Assembly: GCA_950295325.1 (NCBI GenBank)
Contig: OX485804.1
Location: 56,730,001-56,794,000 of the forward strand
Direction: 5' to 3'
DNA: 64,000 nt
Source: Polytrichum commune
Lineage: Eukaryota; Streptophyta; Polytrichopsida; Polytrichales; Polytrichaceae
The position numbers and the translations under genes were made by a program. Below are positions 49,535 through 60,179 of this stretch, in pieces; position 1 is the stretch's first letter, and the number at the start of each line of letters is the position of its first letter. The notes beneath the pieces are model-generated. The model ran no database searches and was not told the DNA's origin. It saw only the letters and a list, made by a program, of their open reading frames with translations.

Positions 49535-50386
49535 ATGGTGATCGGAGGCAAGTTCATGAGCAGGGAGGGGCCAGCGTGGCTACCACCTTTGCTGACAATT
49601 GAGAATTTCTTCTCACATTGCAGCCACCACACGTCGGGGAAGAATGAGAAGAACCACTTCTGCTTCGACTGCAAGGAGGGGCCACTGTGTCCGGAAGGCT
49701 TGGCAGTCTCGCACTCGGGACACTCCACAATCCAGATACGCCGCGCTTCCCACCGCGACGTTGTGCGCATTGCCGACATCCAGAAGTACGTCGACCTCGT
49801 CAACATCCAACCGTACACCATCAACAGCGCGAAGATTGTGTTTCTTCAGTCGCGGCCTCAACCGAAGATGGTGAAAGGCGCATCGCATTACTGCGAGACT
49901 TGTCACCGCAGCATTGCGGATCCTGTGAGGTTTTGTTCCATTCTGTGCAAGTTGACTGCAATTCGAGAGAGTCCACATGACTTTTCTCTTACTCTGTCGG
50001 GGTTGGGCAAAGTGGTCCCTTCGAAAGGGGCGTTCTCGCATTCTAATGCTTCACCGGAAGGTAGCATGGTTAGCCATGGTTCCGGAACCATGGATTTCAT
50101 GCCTTCCACACCGACGAAATCCTCCAAGCGTGGAAGTAACGACACCACTACTACGCCTAGCCCATTCTTTTCTTCCAAGAAGGCGAAACGGAACACATTT
50201 GCAACACATTCACCGCATTCTGCAGTGTTCGGTATGTCGGTGGTGTTTACCCATGAAGATGATATGGGTATGTTGATGTATTCGACGAGTCCTTCTCTCT
50301 TGGCGCCTTTGACGCCGACTTTCGAGTCTGGGATTCGGGTGCACCACAGGAAGCAAATTCGACCACACAGGGCACCCATGTGCTAA
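49535..50386 (+). CDS. PLATZ zinc-binding transcription factor
   Basis: Encodes 283 residues of the plant PLATZ family: zinc-dependent, A/T-rich-DNA-binding nuclear proteins, usually repressors. I chose ATG 49535 because it is the first ATG, sits in a good context (A at -3, G at +4) and precedes the conserved PAWLPPLL. In order: C29SHH; C43xxC46 and C52 of the B-box-like part; H60 and H63; IQIRRASHRDVVRIADIQKY (66-85); YTINSAKIVFLQSRPQP (94-110); second cluster C120xxC123, F133C134xxxC138K. The tail is Ser/Thr rich with a basic KKAKR (215-219), a likely nuclear signal, and ends with PHRAP, as I recall for many PLATZ proteins. Odd points: LCPEGL has Gly where relatives commonly have Cys, and the coding region has no intron although seed-plant PLATZ genes usually do. 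A tandem array ends about 670 bp upstream. Confidence 0.93.
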   Translation: MVIGGKFMSREGPAWLPPLLTIENFFSHCSHHTSGKNEKNHFCFDCKEGPLCPEGLAVSHSGHSTIQIRRASHRDVVRIADIQKYVDLVNIQPYTINSAKIVFLQSRPQPKMVKGASHYCETCHRSIADPVRFCSILCKLTAIRESPHDFSLTLSGLGKVVPSKGAFSHSNASPEGSMVSHGSGTMDFMPSTPTKSSKRGSNDTTTTPSPFFSSKKAKRNTFATHSPHSAVFGMSVVFTHEDDMGMLMYSTSPSLLAPLTPTFESGIRVHHRKQIRPHRAPMC

Positions 50387-53300
50387 TGGGGAAGGTAGTA
50401 GGCAGGAGAAAAAGATTAGTGCGATGGGTTCAGTATGATGTTGGAGGTACTTTTTTTTTAATGTGTAAAAAATACTCGGAGCTTACGTAGATTGGAGTGA
50501 CCGAATTATGGAAGAATTATCGAGGAATGGTGGAATTTGTCGACCCCACGAAGAGAAGAGACGGGTGGAAGAAGCAATGCGAGCCTTGGGGAGTGTAAGA
50601 AGCCCAGCCAGACAGCCCTGCGCTTGACAATGCTATCAATGCTGTCGAGCGCATTGTAGATTACCACACAATAGAGGTAATTTACTTTGAAATCCCCTCC
50701 CATTGCATTTTCCTTGAGGCAGTGCACTATTTTCTGGGCTTTCTGAGCATTCGTCGCACTTACCTCTCCTCCCCCCCAAGCATTCATGGTATGCATCAAG
50801 TTTGCTTGTCTGCACTATCTTGGCACATTGTCGGTGCAAGTAGACGTTGAGTTTAGAAGTTACCGCCATTGTGTAGGTTGCGTGCCGGCTCCGCGAACCT
50901 GTCACCGCTTTCTTGGAACTCGCAACTTGGAAGAGATTTGTGTGTGTTTGGTGTTCTTTTCTTGTTTTTTCTGGGAAAGAATATTGAGAAGGCTTTTGGT
51001 TTCGTTGCACAGGGTAATTACAACACCTTGAACACAGGGCTTCCAGAACAAGGTGGGCGAAGAAGATGAAGAAGAAGCTCGGTGGTCGACAAAGGAATAG
51101 ATAAAATGCAACGGAGCTTGTACAATAAGGAATGGGGAAAATGGGGTTATGTCTGGAAGATCTGGCATTCTCTCCAAGATCCTTAAATCATATGGCTCGA
51201 AGGGTGGAAGTTATTTACCATTCAGCATAACACATGAGTTGCTGAGGTTGCACACATTGTTGTGTCCAAGCTCAGCGAGAACGGTCAATGTGATGATTTC
51301 TATACCCAGTGCCTGTCGAAAGTCCTCAAGTCTGCTAGGAAGAAGATTCATCAAGAAGCTTAATTAGCAGGCTGCTCGTTCATGGCATTCATGAAAGAGA
51401 GAGAAAGAGAGAGATAGTTAGGTAGAGAGAAAGGAGAGAATTGTATACTTATTACTTCATGAAGGTCAACATGCTCACCGAGTGTAAACACCGCAAGTCC
51501 GAGTGCAAATACTTAAAGTTAGGGTAGTTTGTAAGTAGTGGGGAGCGTAACTTAGTTGTAATATATGACAAATATGAGTGACGTCAAAGAACATACACAT
51601 CATGTGTCATGCGTGCGAGAGAGATGGGTGATGTACAATAGGTAGAGTGCTGGAAAAGCAGCTTTGCACATTTCACCCAACCCTCGTTGTTGCACATCTT
51701 GCAGGCTGGGATAATTGTACCATGTACAGTTTTGGAAGTAAAAAGCCTCACAGATTTCTCAGGAAAGTTGATGGGTGTTTACTGTTTTCACTCTTTAGAG
51801 ATCATTTGCAGTGAGTCAGCTTTTGGTGGTGGTTGTTGCTCCTTCATGTGCAGGAAGTGTGACATTGTCGGAGGTTGTGGTTCATGCTCATGTTGGCTCC
51901 GATACCTACTCGTTTTATGAAATTACTGCCAATGTGGCACGTTTTCTGATCAATGCTGTTTGCTAGAGGTGCAATGTTCCGCATTGTTGAATGAAGCCTG
52001 TCATTTACACATTAAATGCCTTAGCATCTTACCGACTTAATGCGCTCTTAATTGCTTAGACTACATTGTGAACCTTCCACTGATATATTTTCTCTTGAAT
52101 CATGTAAAGTGCTAACTTACTTGTCAAATGTGATTTCTTAGAATGCTTTTCAACAGTGAGAATTATACATATGTGCAAATTTCAGTGTTTGGTACTCACT
52201 GACACGGTGGAAGGTGATGATAAGGTGAGTTGGCCACTTGGATGTACAACTGTTTGGGAAACTTATCTGAAAACAACTGTTTGTCGAAACCTCGAATTAG
52301 GGGACAAGTGTGTATGTGTGTATGTTTCTGTGTGTGTACTCTTTTTGTGCCGCACCTAGTCAGCACCACCGAGGTTCCTGTGTTTTTCACACTCGCAGGC
52401 ATTTATGGGCATGAGTATAATCAGTGGCAAATTATATAGGTAGATCGGTAGGACGATTATCTCTTAATTTGGATTATTTTTCAGGCTCTTGAATGTGTCA
52501 TCCCCGTTTGCTGATATTAATCATTATCCTGTTCTAAGGAAAGAAGTCTACAGTGCAATATTCTCTTTTACCGCCCAAGTATGAGTGCTACATAAGGCTG
52601 CGTCAATCTGCAGCAATCAGGGCTCAATTGAGTGGCACTTTGACATAGCATTTGTTTGATGGTATCAAACAAGCTCATGTGATGAGGATATAGGAGACCT
52701 TGCAACCTCATGTTCAGCCTATCAGATCACATACCTGTATTTATTCCGACTGCAGTGACACTAGATACGAGGTACTTTGAAGATGGAGTAAATTTGCATG
52801 AAAGATATTATTCTGGAAATTTTAGCACTTTGTGAAGTATGGAGCTCCAAAATTAGTCTTTTTCCCAAAACCCAAAAATCCAGCAATGCTTTGAGTTCCT
52901 AAAACACATCACCCCGACACAAAACTCATGTTGGTCTGCAAGTTTACAATATCAAATCTCAAGTTACTTATAGGTATGTACTTTGGTTGGTTCACCCCAG
53001 TTCATTATAAAAGCTAAATCTCGAGGATAATCAAGTGGATAAGCTTTATTTAAGTTCTGTACAGCTCTTAAGCTGAAATCTGATGCTCATCATCACGAGG
53101 GTTTCTAGTGTTCCTTTGAGTAATCGCAGTGCTGGGGGATCCGGAAGTGGAAGATTTTCTTCGGTAGGCTAAAAATGGAAGAAGTGGGTCAAGTGAGCTG
53201 GCCTAGTTTGACCATGTATCGCCACCAGGGCTGTGCAAAGACTGGCTGAGAAGAAGCTTCCTAATTCCTGCCCCATCTCATCTATTTTATAATATTTTCG

Positions 53301-55458
53301 GCTCCTCGCACACAGGATCCTCTGTTTATCCTTATCTTTTGTGTGTCACTTCCAGATTCCACATACTCAAAATACACTAACTTACTAAGGTGGTGGCCCC
53401 GCCCCGCTCTCCCCCTGCAGTTCAGCATGAATTGATGCCATCCTCCAATCATGCGGTTGCTTCCCTTGGAATTTTGCTTGCTTCGCTGCAGTGAGTGAGT
53501 GAGTGACTTGCTCAATGAGAGAGAGAGACTTGCGAAACTTGGTCACTTGTGTGAGGAGTTACCTCCAGTAAAATGATTGAAAAAGCAACCCTCACTTTAG
53601 CAAATGAAACAGAGCCATCTAATTACCAACCACCAATCACCCAAGTACTACCTTACTCATAATCATGCAAATCATCGCTTCCCGGCCTGTAATCATGTAG
53701 CCTATTGTGCAGAATTACAGATCGTGTACAGGGAGCTGAAAGAAAGATATGATACAAATGGCATTGATCACAAACTTTTCGGGAGCAATATGTCAGAGTT
53801 TGCAGTAGTAAGTACATACTGGACGGATAGAAAATGCAACCTTGGAGTCTATAGGCAGATGACTCAGTGGTGACTGTGAGTCCCGGAGAGTGCCTAAAAT
53901 TATTGGAAAATTATTGCATGTTCAAATCCTCCATTGTACACAATGACTGCATTGATTCTTCCTTTGTCAAGTAAAGAACACTCAACCTTGGATAGAATAT
54001 TAACTGCCAGTAACATGAGAAAACCACATTTCACTCTCTTGAGAATCCTCTTGTTCAATACATAGCAATGTGTGCTGCTGAGGTGGGCCACCTAACAGTT
54101 ATCCAATTTAAGTTCCAAAGATTAACCCATAAATGCTTGGGGTGTCCATCTCAAACCTATAAAACATCTTACATTGTGCGTTAGAAACCTTATTTGAAGT
54201 TGACATATAAGAGAAAGTCGCAAAGGTTGAATTTTAAGCTGCGATTGTACGATAGGTGTAAGGACTATTATCGTTGACCTCTAGCAAATCATTTTGGAGG
54301 CATATTCCTTCAAAGAGTGCCCAAGGTTTCATGATAGTTTACAACCACTAAAGATTTTCTTTGGTGGGATAAAAAACACTCTGAGCTTCAGAACTTGGTG
54401 GAAAAAGGAGAAAAATAAATCCATCATGTCACTAACCTTATGATTTTTCTCGAATAGTAACTAATCAATAAAAAAATGAAGGATTTCAACCACTTCAAAG
54501 TAAACCCAAAACAAATTTGGTAGAAAAAGGTTACCACTTCCAAGACTTGGAAAGAGAAAAGAAAGAAGATAACTTATAAAAAACGATTTTTCCATGAGAT
54601 TCAAAGCATCGTTGACAAACGCCTACAACCACTTTTTGGCTTCTAAGGCATGTAGGGGTGAAGAGTGTGATCCACATGGGGATTGGAGTTGGACCAAGGG
54701 CAAGAGTTGACACAAAAATTGAAGGTGACTTTGGTCATCATGAAATGCTTCCCAATTTCTTTCTTTTCTCTTGCGCATGTGCAACAGAGTCATCATTCTA
54801 GATCTTCCTGCACCTCCAAAGTAGTGTACCACAAGAAGTCTTCGGCCAAACTCCATTGACTTGTGCACCATGAATTTAGACCCTAATTTGTGCACCCCCC
54901 CACCTCCTTGGGGGTTTCGAACTACTTGTCATTTTCTCTAGCATACTAGGTCACCTACACAACAATTATTAGTACCCTCAAGAAATGAATGCAATGTCAC
55001 TATCCGCTTAACATAATTTCTTCACCCGAACTATTCAAGAATCACTTGGATCTTCTTGCAGGCTCCGTATTCTAATTTCCAACCTAGTTCCTTGAAAGTC
55101 GAGGCTGCTCTTGTCGGGATCCCCTTTGTTGGGTAGTGGAAGACTTTTCATGTCGAAACTTGCGATACTTTTGTATCAAAGTGTACATGGCAAAGGTGTT
55201 TATTGCGGAAACTGGAAAGGCGAGCATTTAGAAGTATTTTATACAGCCTTTTCCCAAGGAAGAAATCATATGGTTCCAAGTAAGTGCTGTTTGTCTCACA
55301 TTGAGAAAGCCTGTGACTTTTCAGGCGGCAGATCGATCTTCGAGCTGACAGATCGGGAACTAATCCTTCACCTTGAAGAGAACTAATCCCATGCATGGAA
55401 AGCTGCTCGCTCACAATATTGTCGGTCTTCACTGTCTAATTTGGTGAAGAAAGTAAGC
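50387..55458. other. Intergenic stretch after the PLATZ gene
   Basis: The first few hundred bases are probably its 3' UTR. Short frames at 51149-51367, 53604-53873 and 55111-55386 (MSGSPLLGSGRLFM..., 91 residues) have no recognisable domain. I see no clear transposon structure. Confidence 0.45.
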
Positions 55459-56040
55459 AGGATCACAAATTACAGTATTGAATCATCTCATCAGTATTCG
55501 ATGTAAGGATAGATAGATATAAACACTGGCTCCTGAGGATGCAAGCGCGAATGAAAAGCCTCTTTGCATGCGGGTTATTGCCGCTTTTTGGTGGATGTCG
55601 ACATGTAAAAAACTGGGCTTAATCAATATGGGCAGAGTGCAGTAGAGAAGGATAGAAGAAGGATCACAAATTTCAATATTGAATCATCTCATCTTGATTA
55701 ATGTAGGAATAGATAGATAAATATAAAGGCCGGATTCTTGAGGAAGAAAAGCGCTTTAGAATGAAGAGCCTCTTTGCTCACAGGCTATTGCTTTCGGTGG
55801 AGGCGAGGTAAGAAACTATGGCTAAATCAATATGGGTAGAGTGCAGTAGAGAAGGATCAAGCATCCTTCAAGTGCAATCTCACCTTGTTCAATGTCAAGA
55901 TACTACATAGATACAAATGCTGGTTTCTTGAGGACGCAAGCAGGAATGAAGAGTCTCTTTGTCCATGGGCTATTGTCACCTTTCGGTGGAGGCAATCAAA
56001 GGAATTGGGCTTAATCAATATGAGTAGCATCCTTCATAAA
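55459..56040 (+). repeat. Three tandem units of about 200 bp
   Basis: Units start near 55459, 55668 and 55853. They share AGGATCA, ATTGAATCATCTCATC, ATAGATA, TTCTTGAGGA, GAATGAAGAGCCTCTTTG, GGCTATTG, GGTGGA and TTAATCAATATGGG(C/T)AGAGTGC. Function unknown; no frame is conserved across units. Confidence 0.75.
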
Positions 56041-56429
56041 AGACCTTGGAAATCGAACTATATCTATGCCTTTGGTTTCTTGGGGTGCGTAGGCAAACCC
56101 TAAGGAGCAAAGCGATAGGGTTTGCAAACGTCAAACAATCACTAGGTTGTGCATGCCATCCTAGTTTAAGGTTTTTTTTTAGGGAATCTTAAGAGCTAAT
56201 CACACATGTTTGCAATTCTTAATAGGAAAAAAAATGAGCAGATGCTAGAGAGTAGGTCCCCTTTGCAACAATCGTCCCTTGTTTGAAGCATGTTGCAATG
56301 TGAATCTATCATCAATGGCAACAACAAAGCATTGAATTGCTTGCAGAGCCTTGATGTGTACCAAGGCTCACTTCTCCGTACAGTACTTGAAATGTTCTAA
56401 CACTATTTCCCTCACGGGATTTTTCACAA

Positions 56430-56815
56430 GATCATGTTGGTTATATCCAATATTGGATTGGTATGGTGGTCTATTGATACCATTTGGGTATCTATAATGA
56501 GGATTTTATATTGTTTGATACTAGTAGGTATGGGTATTTGATAGTGTGTGTGTTTTCAATGCCATTTGGTACCATGCAAAAACCTTCATACCTAGGCAAA
56601 ATCGACCTAGTATCAATATGGTTTAGAATGGTATCGACCCAAAATAATAATTTGAATATATACAAAGATTCTCGCCTTGATGTACTCACCAAACATCAAT
56701 TTTTTTTGATACCCATGGGTAGGTTATTTGATACCATTGTTGATATGTTCTTTGATACCCCATTCATAAGCATGCATTCACTTATAATTGGTCTAACATT
56801 GGACCTGACGTGTGG
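56430..56815 (+). repeat. Dispersed repeat family, copy C
   Basis: Colinear with 27830-28240 and 44560-45145 (TACCATTTGGGTATCTATAA, GGTATCGACCCAAAATAATA). Confidence 0.6.
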
Positions 56816-57422
56816 TCTATGAAACAAAATTGTTCTACTACCCAATGAAAATTATTGTTGCAATGCTAGTAGAAAGCATGGTCCCAAACAAGATACTAAA
56901 CACATGCTTTGTTAAATTGACATGCCCAATCTAGACCTATCAATGATTTGTCACACCAATATTACAAGCATGAAGTTTGGTATGTGTTGTTTGGAGATAT
57001 GTTTTCTACTAGTGCAAGTTGCACTTCACTTCACTCAATTCCAATCTATGGACGATTGCCATGTCAAATCCAGTCTATGGGTGCCTTGGCAACTTGCCTT
57101 CCACAAACTGACTAAGAGTGGGTTTCCATGTCTATCGTTGATCCACTACAATATGCCCCCTACAATATATATTTTCCCCAAGTTAGAAATGTTAACACTT
57201 GTAGAGGGCAAACTGTAGATTATAGATAATAGTGGGTTGGATGTGTTCTCATGAAGATAACAAAAGCAACCAAACAACCACATTATGGTTGCCTTTCAAA
57301 TTATGAAGGGTCGTGACCGCGGGCCATGAGACTTTCATGCACTCGCTAAACACATAAGATAAGAGTGGTTGGTTGGCACAAATGGATGCTAGCCCACCAA
57401 ATTCCATCTACATTTATTCTTA

Positions 57423-57544
57423 GGGTTAGTTTCCATGTAGGCTGCATAGCCCACTAGATTTTAGTAGAAATGTAGAGTCCACCAGATGAAATCTGCGTTA
57501 CCACTAGAATCTAATGGGCAAGGAGCCTTCGTGAGAACTAACCC
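57423..57544. mobile_element. Hairpin MITE, 122 bp, TTA target duplication
   Basis: GGGTTAGTTTCCATGTAGGC at the left and GTGAGAACTAACCC at the right, with TTA at 57420-57422 and 57545-57547. A second copy of the right arm follows directly (about 57548-57590, AGAATCTGGTGGGCGAGCAG...), as if two elements were partly merged. Confidence 0.75.
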
Positions 57545-57595
57545 TTATTTCCACAAGAATCTGGTGGGCGAGCAGCATACATGGAAACCCAGCCT

Positions 57596-58780
57596 AGGTG
57601 TCACACCAACCACAAGGACACATCTGCATACAAACACAGTAACATATGTATACTCTTCGTTCCTGAAGACACACTTGTTCAATTGCTATTGTTTTTGCCT
57701 CACTGGAGGAGATTTTACTGTTGAGAAGAAACACACTTTAGGTGCATGAGCTCCTGGACTTTAGGTGCATGAGCTCCCGGTTGCACAAAAAATCATTCAA
57801 CTAGTCAGCAAATGCCAAAAGAGTGGAAAGAGGTTTACTTTGCTCAAATTTTATGTAGGTGGATGTGTCGTACATTACATCATTCAACTCTGTTTCTGCA
57901 TTTTGCAGCCCATGTGGAAGGTAGTGATTGATATTCGAGCACTGACTTTTGATCTGGTCCACATCGCTAAAGGTTGACCAAAGTCTCCGCAATGGATATA
58001 CCCACGGTTGACCCTTTCATCTAAAGAATGCCATGTGAAACGTGATCAACTTCGAATGCAGAGTATAATCGACTTCGTTGGGTAAGGCAAAACTTTCGTC
58101 GTTGTTTTCAGTGAATTCCAATTGAAACCAATACCAGGTCTCTATCATCGTATTCGACAGTTTTTGTGGAGGAAGGATTCCCCCCTTTCGAGAATTGCGT
58201 CTTTAGTGGACTATCCTCGAAGCTTTTTTCACTGCGTTAAAATCGCTTTATCCTGTTCATACTGAAGTTAGGGCTTAGACTTTCATCACTTTTTGGAAAA
58301 GGAAAGAAACGACCTCTTATTCAGTTGGGTCTTCTGGAATTCGGAGGGAAGAGATTGTCAAATTGATTACACATTTGTTTAATACTTTCTCGTGCTTTAT
58401 AGCACATAACGCTCGCAGGGCTAATTGTACAGCATTCGTGAGTTTGTTCGATGCATGAGTGAAACCGCGATGATTGGACTCAGGAAGTCTTCCCGATTCC
58501 ATTAAATCGTATCTTTTTCTTATTTCAACACATCTTTGTAGCCTTTGCATTCGTCCCGATTTCTATTTACAGGGCTGGAGGATCCAGACAGTATCACAAC
58601 GATAGCGTACAACCTGAATCAAGAATGTCGCTCCACGGTTCGAGGGAAAAATATGTTTGGTGAAGTGCGCCAAATTAGATCTGCGAAAACTCAAGCACAT
58701 TTGTACACGATTAGCGCCATGTTTAAGCTTGAGTCGACACATATCAAAGTCGAAATCCTATTCAACAAGCATCCGACAAA
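57596..58780. other. Intergenic stretch downstream of the snoRNA array
   Basis: Contains a short duplication CTTTAGGTGCATGAGCTCC (57736-57773). Frames at 57765-57977 and 58317-58550 have no recognisable domain. Confidence 0.45.
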
Positions 58781-58855
58781 GATAAGCAAGATTAAAGCAA
58801 CAAATGCCATCATTACGGCAGTGAAACCGACAGGGAGACAATCGGTCATTCCTTG
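58781..58855 (-). pseudogene. Decayed C/D snoRNA-like unit
   Basis: ATGCCATCATTACGGCAGTG and ACCGACAGGGAGACAAT align with the array units, but the C and D boxes and the terminal stem are lost. Confidence 0.5.
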
Positions 58856-58897
58856 ACTTTCCCTCATGATCTATTCATCAAAATTACTAAATCTACA

Positions 58898-58990
58898 GGG
58901 ACCAGTGATCAGCAAGTTTGAAGCAATAAGATGCCATCATTCAGGCGATCAAACCAATAGGGAAACAATAGTTCATCATCTCACCGTCCC
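58898..58990 (-). ncRNA. C/D-box snoRNA-like gene, subtype a
   Basis: Minus strand: C box ATGATGA (58973-58979) near the 5' end, D box CTGA (58909-58912) near the 3' end, C' box ATGATGG inside. The ends pair: GGGACGGTGA with TCACTGGTCCC (one bulge). This layout defines a box C/D 2'-O-methylation guide RNA of the nucleolus. The rRNA target is not known to me. Confidence 0.65.
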
Positions 58991-59011
58991 AAGACACAAC
59001 ACAAGAAGCCA

Positions 59012-59096
59012 CAATACAATACTTTGAAGCAATAGATGCCATCACTACGGCAGTCAAACCAATAGGGAAACAAAAATTCATCACTTCACTGCAGCC
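59012..59096 (-). pseudogene. Decayed C/D snoRNA-like unit, subtype b
   Basis: The C box GTGATGA (59078-59084) and core are present, but the D box region is replaced (no CTGA) and the terminal stem is lost. Probably not expressed as a stable snoRNA. Confidence 0.55.
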
Positions 59097-59145
59097 ATTC
59101 AGCTAATAATTTATCTTTTTTCATCAAGCAATGACTACACTCGTT

Positions 59146-59238
59146 GGGATCAGTGATCAGCAAGTTTGAAGCAATAAGATGCCATCATGCAGGCGATCAA
59201 ACCAATAGGGAAACAATAGTTCATCATCTCACTGTCCC
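59146..59238 (-). ncRNA. C/D-box snoRNA-like gene, subtype a
   Basis: C box ATGATGA (59221-59227), C' ATGATGG (59182-59188), D' candidate TTGA (59197-59200), D box CTGA (59157-59160). Terminal stem GGGACAGTGA with TCACTGATCCC (one bulge). The sequence before the D box, GCTTCAAACTTG, would be the guide. Confidence 0.7.
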
Positions 59239-59309
59239 AAGACAATATTTCCAATTAAACCACAAGCACCAATCCAAATTGAAACACGCCAAGAGAACTT
59301 GTAGAACGG

Positions 59310-59400
59310 GCTGAAGTGATAAGCAAGTTTGAAGCAATAGATGCCATCATTACGGCAATCAAACCAAAGGCGAAAAAATAATTCATCACTTCACTTCAAC
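59310..59400 (-). ncRNA. C/D-box snoRNA-like unit, subtype b, mutated D box
   Basis: C box GTGATGA (59383-59389) and terminal stem GTTGAAGTGA with TCACTTCAGC are kept, but the D box reads CTTA (59320-59323). The guide core also has changes (ACCAAAGGCGAAAAAAT). Function doubtful. Confidence 0.5.
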
Positions 59401-59445
59401 ATTCAGACAACTTATTAATTTTATTGAACAATGACGACATTCGTT

Positions 59446-59538
59446 GGGAACAGTGATCAGCAAGTTTGAAGCAATAAGATGCCATCATGCAGGCGATCAA
59501 ACCAATAGGGAAACAATAGTTCATCATCTCACTTTCCC
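59446..59538 (-). ncRNA. C/D-box snoRNA-like gene, subtype a
   Basis: C box ATGATGA (59521-59527), D box CTGA (59457-59460), C' ATGATGG. Stem GGGAAAGTGA with TCACTGTTCCC; the third-unit change to AAA is matched by TT on the other side. Confidence 0.7.
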
Positions 59539-59621
59539 AGAACAAACATCACTAATAGGGCAATGTTGCCAATAACACAAACATATCAAATTGACAACGT
59601 TCAAAAATTCAGGACAACATT

Positions 59622-59716
59622 CAGCTGAAGTGATCAGCAAGTTTGAAGCAATAGATGCCATCATCGCGGCGATCAAACCAATAGGGAAACAATAATTCAT
59701 CACTTCACTTCAGCTG
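59622..59716 (-). ncRNA. C/D-box snoRNA-like gene, subtype b
   Basis: C box GTGATGA (59697-59703), D box CTGA (59634-59637), C' GATGATGG. The terminal stem is a perfect 12 bp, CAGCTGAAGTGA with TCACTTCAGCTG. It is the best-preserved subtype b copy. Confidence 0.72.
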
Positions 59717-59863
59717 CGCAGATAAGACTCTTCAAGAAAATAAGCTTATGCGATACAAGGTTGCAGAAATAGCCTTATTGCTAAATTATTCCACTCGTGT
59801 ATGATGTAAAACAAACAGATAAAGTGAAACCCTAAATCCCTAGAGACTCGAGACCAAGAGTGT

Positions 59864-59953
59864 GATGAGTGATCAGCAAGTTTGAAGCAATAAGATGCCA
59901 TCATAGCGGCGATCAAACCAATAGGGAAACAATAGTTCATCATCTCACTCATC
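59864..59953 (-). ncRNA. C/D-box snoRNA-like gene, subtype a, nearest the promoter
   Basis: C box ATGATGA (59937-59943), D box CTGA (59873-59876), C' ATGATGG. Perfect 9-bp stem GATGAGTGA with TCACTCATC, a sequence different from the other subtype a stems. Confidence 0.72.
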
Positions 59954-60179
59954 CTCATTTCAACCAGTGCAGTACATCCCATCACATCATATTGTATCAC
60001 AACAGCAGGACTGAAGAACATACTTAAGTTAGGCAGAGTTTCCAGTTGCTTCAGGAATCACTCACAACCTTTACTCATCGAACGAGTTCCATGCTATCTG
60101 TCCCCTGCTCACCCATCTCCATAGGGGCATCCAACCCGAATTCAGCCCCCTGGCAGGTCACATAAACTTCTCCTAAAAG

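Noticed and set aside
58545-58856. Plus-strand 103-residue frame ending in NAIITAVKP
   Set aside because: It starts with TTG, its end is the antisense of a decayed snoRNA unit, and I recognise no domain.
58898-59953. Regular short repeats resembling a CRISPR array
   Set aside because: Spacing is irregular (about 110-180 bp), units are about 90 nt with C/D boxes, and the context is plant nuclear.
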